Of a DNA stretch of 64,000 nucleotides, positions 23,450 to 35,393 are shown in pieces (position 1 is the stretch's first letter; each line of letters begins with the position of its first letter). The DNA is taken from contig CM053329.1 of assembly GCA_028583605.1 (NCBI GenBank), positions 36,083,992 through 36,147,991 of the forward strand. The letters run 5' to 3'. The DNA comes from Dastarcus helophoroides (taxonomy: Eukaryota; Arthropoda; Insecta; Coleoptera; Bothrideridae). The position numbers were made by a program, and so were the translations under genes. The notes under the pieces are model-generated. The model did no database searches, was not told where the DNA came from, and saw nothing but the letters and a program-made list of their open reading frames with translations.

Positions 23450-26400
23450 TATATTTCTGCGATAGTTATTTTTAGTCAATCTCTGCTGCCTTTTTTTTCA
23501 TCATCAACTTCTTAAACTTTCAGCCGTGAAAACGTTTTTATTTTTGGAATAGTTGTTTTTGGTCAATTTGCGCTAAATTTTCACCGTCAGGTTTTAAAAA
23601 TTTTTTAGTTTAATTTGGAAAATATCAATTATTTGTAAGTTTTAGCCATAGAAATATATTTATTTTGGGAACAATGGTTTCTAGTCAATCTTTGCTGCCT
23701 TTTCACCGCCAAGTTTTTACATTTTTAACAGTGAAAAAGTTTAATTTTTGGAATAGTTATTTTTTGTTGATTTTTGCTGTTTTTCACGGTTAAATTTTAA
23801 AAGTTTCTTAGTTAAATTTAGGAAATATTGTTTTTTTTGTTAATTTTAGCCATCAAAATATATCTATTTTGGGAACAGTGGTTTTTAGTCAACCTTTTCC
23901 GCCCTTTTACCGTCAAGTTTTTAAATTTTTAGCTGTAAAAAGGTTCACAATTTTGCAATAATTGTTTCTGGTCAATTTGGCTAGTTTTTTGCGGTTAAGT
24001 TCTAACAGTTTTTTAGTTAAATTTAAAAAATATTAATTTTTTGTTAATTTTAGTCATAAAAATATATCTATTTTAGGAATAGTGGTTTTTAGTTAATCTT
24101 CGCTGCTTTTTTACGGTCAAAATTTTAAATTTTTAGCCAATAAAGAGTTTGTATTTTTGCACTAATTGTTTCTGGTCAATTTGCGCTTGATTTTCACTGT
24201 CAAGTTTTAAAAATTTTTCAATTTAATTTAAAGAATATTGATTTTTTTTTGTTTATTTTAGCTATAGAACTATGTCTATGTAAGTAAATCTTTGCTGCCT
24301 TTTCACCATCAACTTTTTAAATTTTCAGCTGTGAAAAAGTTTGCGTTTCTGCAATAGTTGTTTTTGGTCAATTGACGCTGCATTTTCACCGTCAAGTTTT
24401 AAAAAATTTTCAGTTTAATTTAAAAAATATTAATTTCTTTGTTAATTTTAGCAATAGTAATATATCTATTTTGGAAACAGTGGTTTCTAGTCAATCTTTG
24501 CTGCCATTTCATTGTCAGGTTTTTAAATTTTAAGCAATGAAAAAGTTTATATTTTTGCAATAGTTGTTTCTGGTTTATTCGCGCTGTTTTTCACTGTCAC
24601 GTTTTAAAAGTTTTTTGGTTAAATTTAAACAATATTGATTTTTTGTTAATTTAAGCCATAGAAATATATCTGTTTTAGGAACAGTGGTTTTTAGTCAATC
24701 TTTGCTGCTTTTTCACCGTTTTTTAAACTTTTAGCCGTAAGAAGTTTATAATTTTGCAATAATTGTTTCTGGTTAATTTGCGCTGGTTTTTTACGATTAA
24801 GTTTTAAAAGTTTTTTCATTAAATTTAAAAAATAATAATTTTATGGTAATTTTGGTCATAAGAATATATTTATTTTAAAAATAGTGGTTTCTAGTTATCT
24901 TTGCTGCTTTTTTACGGCACAAAATTTTAAATTTTTAGCCGGTAAAAAGTTTGTATTTTTGCACTAATTGTTTTTGATCAATTTGCGCTGAAGTTTTAAA
25001 AAGTTTTTAGTTTAATTCAAAGAATATTGATTTTTTATTAATTTTAGCCATAGAAATATATTTATTTTGGGAACAGTGGTTTTTAGTCAATCTTGTCTGC
25101 ATTTTCACTGTCAAGTTTTTAAATTTGTAGCCTTCAAAAGGTTCATAATTTTGCAATAATTGTTTCTGGTCGATTTGGCTAGTTTTTTGCGGTAAAGTTT
25201 TAAAAGGTTTTCAGTCAGATTTAAGAAATATTATTTTTTTTAAATTTTAGTCATAAAAATATATTTATTTTTGGAATAGTAGTGTCTAGTTAATCTTTGC
25301 TGCTTTTTAACTGTTAAAATTTTAAATTTTTAGCGCTGAATTTTCACCGTCAAGTTTTAAAAAATTGTCGGTTTAATTTAAAGAATATTGAATTTTTTGT
25401 TAATTTTAGCCATAGAAATATATCTATTTTGAAGACAGTGGTTTCTAGTCAATCTTTGCTGTGTTTTCACCGTCAAGTTTTTAAATTTTTAGCAGTAAAA
25501 AAGTTTATATTTTTGCAATAGTGGTTTCCGGTTTATTTTCGCTGTTTTTACAATCAAGTTTTAAAAGTGTTTTGGTTAAATTTAAACAATTTTGATTTTT
25601 TGTTAATTTTAGCCATAGAAATATATCTATTTTAGGAACAGTGGTTTTTAGTCAATCTTTGCTGCTTTTTCACCGTCAATTTTTTAAACTTTGAGCCGTG
25701 AAAAGATTTATAATTTTTTAATTATTGTTTCTGGTTAATTTGCGCTTGTTTTTTACGTTTAAGTTTTAAAAATTTTTTAATAAAATTAAAAAAATATTAA
25801 TTATTTGTTAATTTTAGTCATAAAAATATATTTATTTAAGAAACAGTGATTTTAAGTCAATCTTTGCTGCTTTTTAGCATAAAAATTTTAAATTTTTAGC
25901 CGTTAAAAAGCTTGTATTTTTGGAATAATTGTTTTTGGTCAATTTGCGCTGTTTTTAAAAGTTTTTAAGTTAAATTTAAAAACTATTTATTATTTGTTAA
26001 TTTTGGTCATAAAAACATGTCTATTTTAGAAACAATGGTTTCTAGTTAATCTCTGCTGCCTTTTCACCGTCAAATTTTTAAGTTTTTTGCCGTTAAAAAG
26101 TTTGTATTTTTGCAATAATTATTTCTGGTTAATTTGCGCTGGTTTTTCACGGTCAACATTTTTCAGTTAAATTTGAAAAATATTAATGTTTTGTAAATTT
26201 TTGTTATAAACATATATTTATTTTGGGAACGGTGGTTACTTGTCAATCTTCGCTGTCTTTTCACCGCCAAATATTAAAATTTTGGCTGCAAAATCTAAGA
26301 ACTACTAACTTTATTAAAATTTTAGCTATCAAAATATTTATATTTCTACGGTAGTCATTTTCGGTCAATCTTCTTTGCCTTTTTGCAGCCAAGTTCTCAA

Positions 26401-26760
26401 AAGTTTTTGTTTTAATTTTGGCAATGGTAATTTATTTTAAACTTTAGCCGTGGAAATATTTATATTTTGACGGAAAATAGTTCCAGTCAATTGCTGCTGT
26501 CTTTTTACAGCAAATTTTTAAAGTTTGCTGCAAAATCTAAGAAATATTAACCAAAGTAAAATTTCAGCTGTCAAAATATTTATATTTCTTCGGCAGTCAT
26601 TTAAGGTCAATTTTTGCTGCCTTTTCACCCCCATGTTTTTAAAATTTTTCGTTTAAATTTTAGCAATTATTATTTTTTTGAATTTCAGCCGTGATATATT
26701 TTAACTAAAAATAGTTTTATTCAATTGCCGCTGTCTTTTCACCGTCGAGTTTTTGTAGTT
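23450..26760. repeat. Tandem array, period about 200 bp, roughly 16 copies
   Basis: An anchor 'gtggtttntagtcaatc' followed by 'tttgctgc' recurs near 23668, 23870, 24074, 24472, 24676, 24876, 25070, 25430, 25635 and 25838, with weaker copies between and after. Each unit also has a 'ttttcaccgtcaagttttt' block, a 'tttgcaatanttgtttctgg' block and an 'agccatagaaatatat' block. Copies differ by substitutions and small indels. No coding content is seen. Confidence 0.85.
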
Positions 26761-26763
26761 TAC

Positions 26764-27490
26764 GGTTAAAAGCACCCACTTGGCTATTATTTAAACATGT
26801 GACAGTTAGCTGTCTTATGTCCAGGTTTTCAAACGACGTTCTCCCGTGGTGCTCTTAGTTATGAGCGTTAATCAAAATTTTACTCTTTTGCGAGCAAATG
26901 ACTGTCGGCACGGCGCTTTTTCGTCCAAAGTTGTTGCTTCATATCGTTACATGTGACTGGGGAAACTGGTCTTGACAGATGTCAAGTGAATCCAAAAAAG
27001 GAGCAAACTGTTGTTTTTAGTCGATCTTCACTGCCTTTTTACCTTCAAGTTATTAAAGTTTTTGGGCTAAATATTAAAAATGGTGATTTATTTTAAATTT
27101 TAACCGTGAAAATAATTATATTTTGACGGAAAATGGTTCCAGTCATTTCTTGCTGTTTTTTCACCGTCGAGTTTTTAAAGTTTACTGTTAAAAGCATTCT
27201 CTTAGCTATTATTCAAACTTGTGACCGTTAGCTATCTTATGCTTAGGTTTCCAAATGACCTTCCTTGGTGCTTTCAGTTATGGGCGTTAACCAAAATGTT
27301 ATCGGTTTGCAAGCAAGGGACCGTTGGCACGGCGCTTGGCCATATTGATATTTTTGTCCAAAGTTGTTTTTCCCTTTTTAAAAACGTTAATGCGACTAAC
27401 ATGGTATCATTACCAATTTGAATATCATACCGTCACATGTGACTGAGGAAATTATTCTTGACAGATGTTAAGTGGATCCAAAAAAGGACC
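26764..27490. repeat. Duplicated block at the end of the 200-bp array
   Basis: The block 26764-27000 recurs at about 27184-27490. Both contain 'ttagctatcttatg'-like, 'ggcacggcgctt', 'tccaaagttgtt', 'cacatgtgactg' and 'cttgacagatgt' words in the same order. A partial 200-bp array unit lies between them, so the period is about 420 bp. The blocks are less AT-rich than the array and may be an insert that was carried along in a duplication. Confidence 0.75.
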
Positions 27491-28825
27491 AAACTCTTAA
27501 AAATTAACAAATAACCAGTGTTGTGTCCAACAACCCAGTTGATGCGCAAGTAAAACAATAACTGCAATGTTGGGAACTGATGTCATCGCTCATTTTTAAG
27601 GAGGTGAAAAAAATCTAACAAAAAATTGACAGCCTACACTTTGACCGAATTATTCCACAATTGAAACAACGTAATTACAATGTTGGGAATTGATGTCCCC
27701 CATACACTTTACAATAAACGTTGGGCCTTTATCGCTTGTTTTCTGTGAACATTTCCACGCAATTTTATACAAATAGCAGCTGGTTTTGTCGCGTTACATT
27801 CGATCCCCGGATCTGTTGGAATGCAATTACAAATGTTATTTTGCCGGACCGATAAACAGCCAGCTTTTAAGTGAAAGCTATCTACAAGTGCACGATTGCA
27901 ACTCCAAACAGAAACAATTCGATAAAATAAATTGAATTTAAATTTGCATACTGAATATGTCGATGATACAATCGAAATGACGAGCCGAACGAAATGAAAT
28001 TCCGAGGTGGAATTTTTCATCTTTCAACTTGGATGATATTAAAGTAACTTTCCCGATCATCTTAAGTTTCTATTGTTTCGAGGGATTTGTTTGAAAAGGC
28101 GTCGTACTGTTGACATCGAGCTTCTGCTGGAATATTAATTAAGATGTCACCAGGCGGCTGTGTGGTTGTCTGCTCTCAATGTCGGGAATTTCACGCACTT
28201 GCTTGGAATGTTTATGAGTCGCTGACAAATCCACGGGAAGTTTTCCCGATGTAAGAAGTTTTATTGCACTCACATATGGTCGTTTAATTTTAATGACATT
28301 CTTGATGAGGCGCACAATTGAGTCTAATAACATCAGAATGGTCCGTCATCTAATCTAACTGCCGAGCATTTATATTTATTGGAGTCGAGGCGCTGAAAAA
28401 TCTTTTATTTTGGGTAAATCACGCTGTTAAATCCCGAGTTGTATGTTAGCCAGTCGATGCGAAACACACAAACTAATTAACTTCAATGATTCGAGCCTGG
28501 GTAATTAGTCTTGTCCTGACCACTTGCCTGGACCATACTTCAAGGAAGGTTACCATCTCTTGCTTCGCCAAATTTAGCATCCTAGAAAATCCTCTTGACC
28601 ACGGAAAAGCCCCAAAATTAATTGCGACAATTAAAATGGCTTAGAAAGCTGAATTGGATGGCCACGAGTTACGATATCTTTCTAATTCTGGGTTCTACAA
28701 AAGACGTTTCGTTTTTTACTACGAAGTTACACTTTACTGAGCCAGGGCCGTACCGTGCTATCATGCAAAGAGGCAACCTCATCAGGCGGCACCTTAAGGA
28801 GGCGGCATCAGCAGCTAAATCAAAA
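27491..28825. other. Unique, less AT-rich DNA, no gene recognised
   Basis: A short near-repeat 'caatgttgggaa.tgatgtc' occurs twice between 27565 and 27700. Frames at 27709-28020 (minus, several cysteines) and 28139-28333 (minus) match nothing I recognise. The segment 28630-28825 is locally GC-richer. It could hold host exons, but I see no supporting motif. Confidence 0.45.
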
Positions 28826-28827
28826 TA

Positions 28828-30652
28828 CCGGGTGTTTTTTTTTTAGTTGGGAGGTTACCTTTATATGGAGTATCACTTCTTATAAAGGCAAACTGATTTT
28901 GTCGATATGGCTAATCGGAGCTAAACTACCTTTCAAAAATATTTTCAACTTCCTCCCACTTCCGGTTATACCGGAAGTAGACATCAACTTTCTTATTTTA
29001 AATAGCAACCCCCAAATTTTATATTTTATTTGGATTCTACGTAGAAAAATAAGGTAAGTTTATGATAACATGTTTATTGCTATCTTTGATAGTTTTTAAG
29101 ATATTTCAATTTTTCGGAAAAAACTGACAGAAAAGAGGGTTATTTTGACTTTTTTATTATTTGCAATAGAAACATGAAATTTGGGTTTATCATGGAATAT
29201 TATGGAGACTATAATAACGTAATTAAGTTTTACATTTATTACATGGGGTGATCGGAAATTTTATGATGTTTATTGTTTTTGTTTTATTCAAAAAAACTCT
29301 GTTTTTTTAAATGGGAACTATATTTTTTCTAAACATTTTTGAATTCTTCACATAAAAAGAAGAAAAAATGTATATGACTAATTTTTTTAAATTCTGCACC
29401 GTTGCAGAGATATAATGCAAAATAAAAAAGAAAAATATATCTTTTTTTTTTAGTAGCAACTTGGTAGTAGACAAAAAAATTTCAAAAAAAAAACATAACC
29501 AGAAGGCCTAAAAATTTTAGGCTAAATAACATTTAAAAGATAACCGCACAAGACGAATAAGTTTTTGGCTAATTGTTAGAATACTTATTGAAAAATATTT
29601 AGAGAGGCCACGAATGTAAGTTTCGTAAAAATGGTTTGTTAAACAGACTTCTCATTTTTGGAGTAATAAAAATCAACAACCAATGTTTAGCAAAATTCGT
29701 CCTTTAACTGTTGTGATGTTAGATTAGAACTCAGGATTTTTAAGCGTTACATTTTACAATGAAAATCATAATGGAAATTTTTTAGTGATTTTTTTACGAC
29801 TACTGCATGACAAGCATATTGCTAGGAACAATCGGATGTGCTTAAAAACGTTACTCAATTCGAAATCTTTAAATATGCCTTTAAATGTATTGAAACAGAA
29901 GATCGCCCTTGTTCTTGGTGTAAATTTTTTGTCAATTATTTTTGTTTCCTATTACTTATTATGATTAATTCTTTAGACTGTTATTGCCTACAGTTAATTT
30001 CCTACTTGAATATAAAAGATATGTTTGATTCTTTTTATTTTGAGATTTATGTAAAATACCTCTGTAACGGCACAAAATTTTAAAAAATAAGTAATATAAC
30101 TTTTTTCTTCTTTTTATGTGAAGAATCCAAAAATTATTAAAAAACATATAGTTCCTATTTAAAAAAACAGAGTTTTTTTGAATAAAGCAAAAACATCAAA
30201 GATTATAAAATTTCCATCACCCTGTATAATAAATGTAAAATCTGTTTAGCGTTATTATAGTCTTTATAATATTCCTGTGACTTCAACCCAAATTTCATGT
30301 TTTTACTGCAAATAATGAAAAAGATGCAAATAGTCAAAATAACCCTTTTTTCTGTCATCTTTTTTTCGAAAAATTGAAATATCTTTAAAACTATCAAAGG
30401 TATCGATAAACATGTATACATAAACTCACCTTATTTTTTTACGTAAAATCCAAATAAAATATAAAATTTGGGGGTTGCCATTCAAAATAAGAAAGTTGAT
30501 GTCTACTTCCGGTATAATAGGTAGTGGGGGGAAGTTGAAAATATTTTTAGTAGATAGTTTAACCCCGATTAGCCCCATTGACAAAATTACTTTGCCTTTA
30601 TAATAAGTAGTACTCCATATAAAGGTAACCTCCCAACTAAAAAAACACCCGG
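28828..30652. mobile_element. Element with inverted repeats of about 600 bp, TA-flanked
   Basis: The left arm (28828 to about 29430) starts CCGGGTGTTTTTTT and runs through 'agttgggaggttacc', 'accggaagtagacatcaac' and 'acccccaaattttat'. The right arm (about 30045-30652) is its reverse complement over nearly the full length, with scattered substitutions and small indels. TA flanks both ends (28826-28827, 30653-30654), fitting a Tc1/mariner-type non-autonomous element. The middle of about 600 bp has no transposase. Frames at 28755-29057 (plus) and 30426-30680 (minus) give near-identical peptides only because the arms are inverted copies. A transcript would fold into a very long hairpin. Confidence 0.85.
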
Positions 30653-30654
30653 TA

Positions 30655-33600
30655 TAATTTGAGCCATTTTTATACATCACTTTTCTATATCAGTCTATGT
30701 TAAAGGTGGGTAAGTGCGGCTCTTCGAGGAGTTGAGTGTGGCTCCTCTTCAACTTTTAATAATTTTTTTAATTGATAACTTTTTTTACAATTATTGTTAA
30801 AAGTTTTAATCAAAAATTTAAAAAAAAATCCATTTTTTCGAAATTTCAAAATTAAAATTATGATATCCAAAAAAATGAAGAACTCTTTACGGATAAAATT
30901 TCAAATTTAAACTCGTGATTTTGCTGAAATAATTGAAATAATTTAAAATTTGGATAAAATAGAAATTAGTAGATATAAAACTGACAAATATTCAAAAAAA
31001 ATATCTTCAAATTAAAAAAAATGTCATCAATCACGTTTCATCAATCAAGTCTGAATTTCGCAAACAAAAGAAGAAATAAATAAAGACGTTTAGGAAAAAT
31101 AAAAAATAAAACTTGAGTGCTAATTAAAAAATGTTTAAAAAAATGCCAAATTTTGAGATTAAATTGATATTCATGAAAAACAAATAAAAAAATAAAAAAA
31201 TGTTGATCTGTTTTTCATAAATGTCGAATTTTTTCTAAAAATTTTCGTTATTTCTCAGAATTCTGAGTTAACATTTTACAATTCTTATTATTTTCGAGAC
31301 TGAACTAGAAATTTCCAAAAAGAATCGAAATTTGAAAAATGTCGTCAAAAATTTTGAGATAAAAGATGGGCTAAATCGGGATCATATAAATAAGAAATCA
31401 GTTATCCTTTCAAAAAGTCAAAAATTTTAGCTTACAGTTAAAATTTCATGACAAACGTGAAAATTAAATTTTGGCTCCATAAGACAAAATTTTAAAAGGT
31501 TGAAAAAAAAAATTAAAAACTTCAAGAGTCAAAATTTTGAAACTAAAGTAAGTTTGGAAGAGTAGGCTTTTTAAAAAATTTAAAAATTATTAAACCTAGA
31601 CGGCATTTTAAAGAGGGTTGAAACTTAAAAAAAAAGGTAATACTACATTTTTTTTTTAAAGAAATTTAGGAGCAAAAATCGAAATTTCGAAAATAAGACA
31701 TACTTTTAAAAAAGTCTAAATTTTGAGAAGCAGTCGAAAATTTGAAAAATGGTTGCAATTTTTGATAAAAGTGAAAATTATGAACAAACAAAATTTTGAA
31801 AGTCAACATTTTGAAAAAATAGGAAATTGCGAAAAACTTACCAATAAAAATTTTATAGTTTGGAGAGAAATTTGACATTTTGAAGAAAAAATCGAAATTT
31901 TGACAAAAAATTAAAATTCTGTCAATACAAAAAGACAAAAAAAATAAAGACTGCACAATTTAAAAAAAAATTAATAAGGTCAAAAGTTTTTAAAAAAAGT
32001 GGAATATTTTAAAGGTTAAAATCTGTAAGTAAAGTAAAAACTGAGAGAACAAATCAAATTTTTGAAAATCTGTCGAAATTTAAAAAAAATGGAAATTACT
32101 AAAAATGATCGCGAAATCAAAAATTTCAAAACAGACAAAATTGCTCCAAAAAGTAAACTATTAAAATAAACATTCTGGAGAAAACTTGAAATGTTAAAAA
32201 AAAATTTAAATCCTGCAAGAGGTCGAAATTTGAAATACTCAAACTTCAAAAAAATATCGAAATTGAAATAAAAAATAAACATTTTTATCATTTTTGAGAA
32301 TCCTTCCAAAAAATTTAAATTTTGGAAATAGTAAAGAGGAATTTTGAGTAGAAGTTTTGAAAAAAGTATAAAAAGAAACCATAAGCAAAAATTTTCAATA
32401 ACGTCGTAATTTTCCAAAGTAAAGTTTCTCAAAAATCTTTGAACGTTAAAGGCAAAGACCAACATTTTTAAAATAATTTAAAATGCAAGAAAAAGTTACA
32501 TTTAAAAAAAGATAGAAATGTTGGAAAAACTGGAAACTGTGAATTTTGAAATTTTTAATAGAAGTGCTAACCTTTTCAAAAAAATTCGAAATTTTCAAGT
32601 TGGATTTAAAAATAAAATGGAATTTCAAAAATTTCGAATCAAAATAAGAAAATGGTAAAATTTCGAAGAAAGAAAATGAAATGTGGAAAAAAGACGATAT
32701 TTCGAAAATTTCGAAAACTAAAAAAAATAGAAATATTCAAAGGAGACATTTTTCAAAAAAGTTGAGTTTTTGACAAAAGAGTGGATCCTTTTAAAAAAAT
32801 TGAAAACATTAAAAACGTCGCGGTTTTCCAAAAAGTCATATAACCTCGAATAAAAGTCAATATTTTCGAAACTTAACATTTTCAAATAAAGTAGAAGGTC
32901 AAATCTTTCAAAAAAGGTGGAAATTGAAAAAAAAAGAGATCAGTTTTTTTAAACGCAATTTCTAAAAGTCAAAATTTTGAAAAAAGTTGAAATGAGTAGA
33001 ATTTAAAAAATTTCAAATATTTTAAAGTGTCGAAAATTCGAGAATCAAAATGTTCAAAGTCGACATTTATAAAAGACTGATATTTTCAAAAAAGCAAAAT
33101 TCTTAAAAGAAAATCGAAATTAATAACAAAATTTTTTTATTGATGGGACGGACTGGTCCTTGGTTATCCTCAAAAATTGAAACACAATCAGGGGACAAGT
33201 TCTGTGTTTCAATTTTAAATAACAAAATACAAATTACGAAAAAAGACAAAATATTGAAAAAATCAATATTTTTAAAAAAGCCGAATTATGAAGCGAACAT
33301 TTTCAAAAAATTTAAAATTTTAAAAGTATTTAAATGTTGAAAAATAAGGTCGAATTTTTAACAATAAAAATTCATAGTATTCAAAAAAGTTGAAATTTCG
33401 AGGAAAGTTCGAAATTCTGAAAAAAAATTGGGATTTTCAAAAAAAGTAGGAAAAACTTTTATGGGGTGCCATTTCGAAGAGTTGCATCATATTGAGAAAA
33501 TTTACTGCACGGCTCTGCACTAAGCAATAAGTGAATGTATTTTCGTCGGCAGTTTTGTGAATGAGGGAAAGAGGTGATCTCTTTCCTTCATAAGATGACC

Positions 33601-33761
33601 TCTTTCCTTCATAGATTCACAAAAATCAAGACGTTTAATAATCATCGGAAAATGGCTCTCGAGTAATTGTCACTTTATAAAACTTGCATCCATTTAATTT
33701 TAAAATAGTTTGCACTGTTCTCTATTTCGCATTAATTTTGTTTTATAAATTTATTACCTCT
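30655..33761. other. A-rich low-complexity tract
   Basis: From about 30780 to 33460 the sequence is runs such as 'aaattttgaaaaa' and 'gtcgaaattt', the mirror strand of the low-complexity DNA elsewhere in the window. It carries the 85-bp palindromic-element remnant at 33133-33217. The segment 33570-33606 contains a 22-bp direct repeat ('tctctttccttcata' versus 'cctctttccttcata'). No gene is visible; the frame at 32016-32465 is compositional. Confidence 0.6.
33133..33217. mobile_element. Deleted palindromic element, ends only, 11-bp target duplication
   Basis: Direct repeats AATAACAAAAT flank it at 33122-33132 and 33218-33228. The insert begins with the outer end of one arm ('gggacggactggtccttgg' to 'caaaaattgaaacac') and passes directly into the other ('aggggacaagttctg' to 'tttcaatt'). 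The central ribozyme part is missing. It belongs to the family at 11819-11968 and 18745-18994. Confidence 0.75.
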
Positions 33762-34806
33762 ATTGGCCGACTTTTATAAGAAGAAATGAATCTTTTAACG
33801 GCTTTTTTTGGAACTCTTTCTCCAAACAAGCAGCACTGCTTTGGAATTGGTATGCTTATTTCAAATTAAAATCTTGTATCTTATACTAAAAAATTTGATC
33901 ATGAGACACCAGACGCGTTGTTACTTCTCAGATTAGGAGGAAGTAAGGGGGTCAATAAAGTATAACATCGTGTGACAAGGGCGAGACGAGTCATAAGATT
34001 CGTGACGTCACAAAATTCCGACTCTTTTTGAAGAATTTCACCTTTTTAAACGTTTCGAATACTTTCTAAAGTTTAGTCTTTCTTAAAAATATAGACTTTT
34101 TGAAAATTTAGATTTCGATATCTTTTTGAAAAATTCAATTTTTTAAAAATTTGAGATTTTAAAAATTTGGAGTTTCTTCAAAATTCCATTTTTTGGAAAA
34201 TTTCAATTATATTTTGAATTGGGAATTTTTTTTATTATTGAATTTTTTCAAATTTTCGACTATTTGAATTTTTTTAATTTCATTTTAAAAAATGTTTGAA
34301 AATGTTGACAATTTTATTTGAACTTTTTGACTTTATTTGGAAATTTCAAAAATGTTCCAAAATTTCCATTTAAAATTTTCGATTCTTTTAAAAAGGTTCT
34401 AGCTATTAAAAATTTTGATATCTATCCAAAATTATGATTTTTTCGAAAATTTGAACTTTAAAATTTGAACCCTTTTTTGAATTTTCTAATAATTCTGGGA
34501 TTTTTTCAATCTGGAGACCTTTAGAAAAATTCGTTTTACTTTGAAAATTTGACCAAACATCTTTTAATTGTTTAAAATCTTGATTTTTTTTTAAATCTTA
34601 ACCATTTTTGAAACTGTTTGTCACTAATTTTGAAGATTTAAACTTTTTTGAAAATTACAATTTTTTAAAAATCTCTTCAAATGTTCAAATTTTTAAAATG
34701 TCAATTTTTTCAGTGTTCAAATTTTTTTAGAACTTCGACTATTTTTTAAAAATTGGCCGACTTTTATAAGAAAAAGTAAATCCTTTAACGGCGTTTTTTG
34801 GAACCC
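33762..34806. repeat. 55-bp direct repeats flanking a 935-bp AT-rich segment
   Basis: 33762-33816 and 34752-34806 are near-identical ('attggccgacttttataag', 'tttaacggc', 'ttttttggaac'). Between them lies a segment whose first 310 bp (33821-34130) matches 36779-37110 and whose remainder matches the 476-bp repeat units of the hAT element at 39.3-40.9 kb. It looks like an insertion or recombination product of that repeat family. Confidence 0.75.
33821..34130 (+). repeat. Dispersed 310-bp repeat, copy 1 (partner 36779-37110)
   Basis: It starts 'tccaaacaagcagcactgct' and contains 'gacaccagacgcgttg', 'gggggtcaataaagta' and 'attcgtgacgtcac' in the same order as the partner, with about one difference per 10-15 bases by eye. 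It includes the palindrome TGACGTCA. A faint third relative lies at about 44240-44330. Confidence 0.85.
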
Positions 34807-35078
34807 TATCATTTAATAACTTACGTGCCTTCATCTTTCAGACAAAACTCAAGCAATGCTTTGTTTCTCCGGATTTCCTTTTGCGCATCCGTCTTCTTCT
34901 TCTTTTACTTCTTATTTGGCGATGTCGAAGCCGCTTGGAGTCAGTGACAACCCGAGTGTAAATCATGATTTAATATACAGTAAGAGATAAATCATCTGAA
35001 AAAAATGTTTGGTCACCTCTTTGTATAATACTAATTTTTTATACCTTCTCTTAAAATTAATAATATTATGACTGGGAG
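34807..35078. other. Short unique stretch
   Basis: No gene or repeat recognised. Confidence 0.4.
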
Positions 35079-35393
35079 GTAGATAAATCATAGCGATTCT
35101 GCGCCAAATGACGTCACAGAACAGCTACTTTGTCTAATATTTAGTTTTACTTGTCTAGCCGTTGGTTTTAGTTGTTCAGCTACTTGTCTAACAGTTGATT
35201 TCAGTTGGACAGCTGTTGGACAAGTAGCTGTATAAATGAAACCAACTGTTAGACAAGTAGTTGTTAACAACTAACCAAGTATTAGACAAGTAGCTGTACA
35301 ACTGAAAGCAACTGCTAGAGAAGTAAAACCAACTGTCAGACAAGTAGTTGTTCTGTGACGTCATTTGGCGGAGAATCGCTGTGATATATCTAC
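35079..35393. mobile_element. Foldback element with tandem-repeat core
   Basis: The outer 50 bp are inverted copies: 'gtagataaatcatagcgatt' on the left against 'gtagatatatcacagcgatt' on the right (reverse complement). Both continue with 'cgccaaatgacgtcacagaa'. Inside are at least seven copies, in both orientations, of a 25-36 bp word built on 'ctacttgtctaacagttg'. The whole element can fold back on itself. No target duplication is clear, so the exact ends are uncertain. No coding content. Confidence 0.8.

Noticed and set aside
2580..27490. CRISPR-like repeat arrays
   Set aside because: Repeats are long, diverged and contiguous, without unique equal-length spacers, and the DNA is eukaryotic.
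28780..28800. CTGATGA on the minus strand near 28790 as a ribozyme core
   Set aside because: No GAAA box or closing helices follow within the needed distance.
28755..30680. Two frames with almost the same peptide on opposite strands, suggesting a conserved protein
   Set aside because: They lie in the two inverted arms of one element, so identity is a consequence of the inverted repeat.
32016..32465. 149-residue hydrophobic frame, possible membrane protein
   Set aside because: It lies wholly in A-rich low-complexity DNA, and its Phe/Leu/Asn/Lys composition matches what such DNA gives by chance.
30703..33530. Possible third hAT element, suggested by 'aaaggtgggtaagtgcggctc' near 30705 and 'cacggctctgcac' near 33510
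   Set aside because: The right side does not form a convincing inverted repeat with the left, and no 8-bp duplication could be found.
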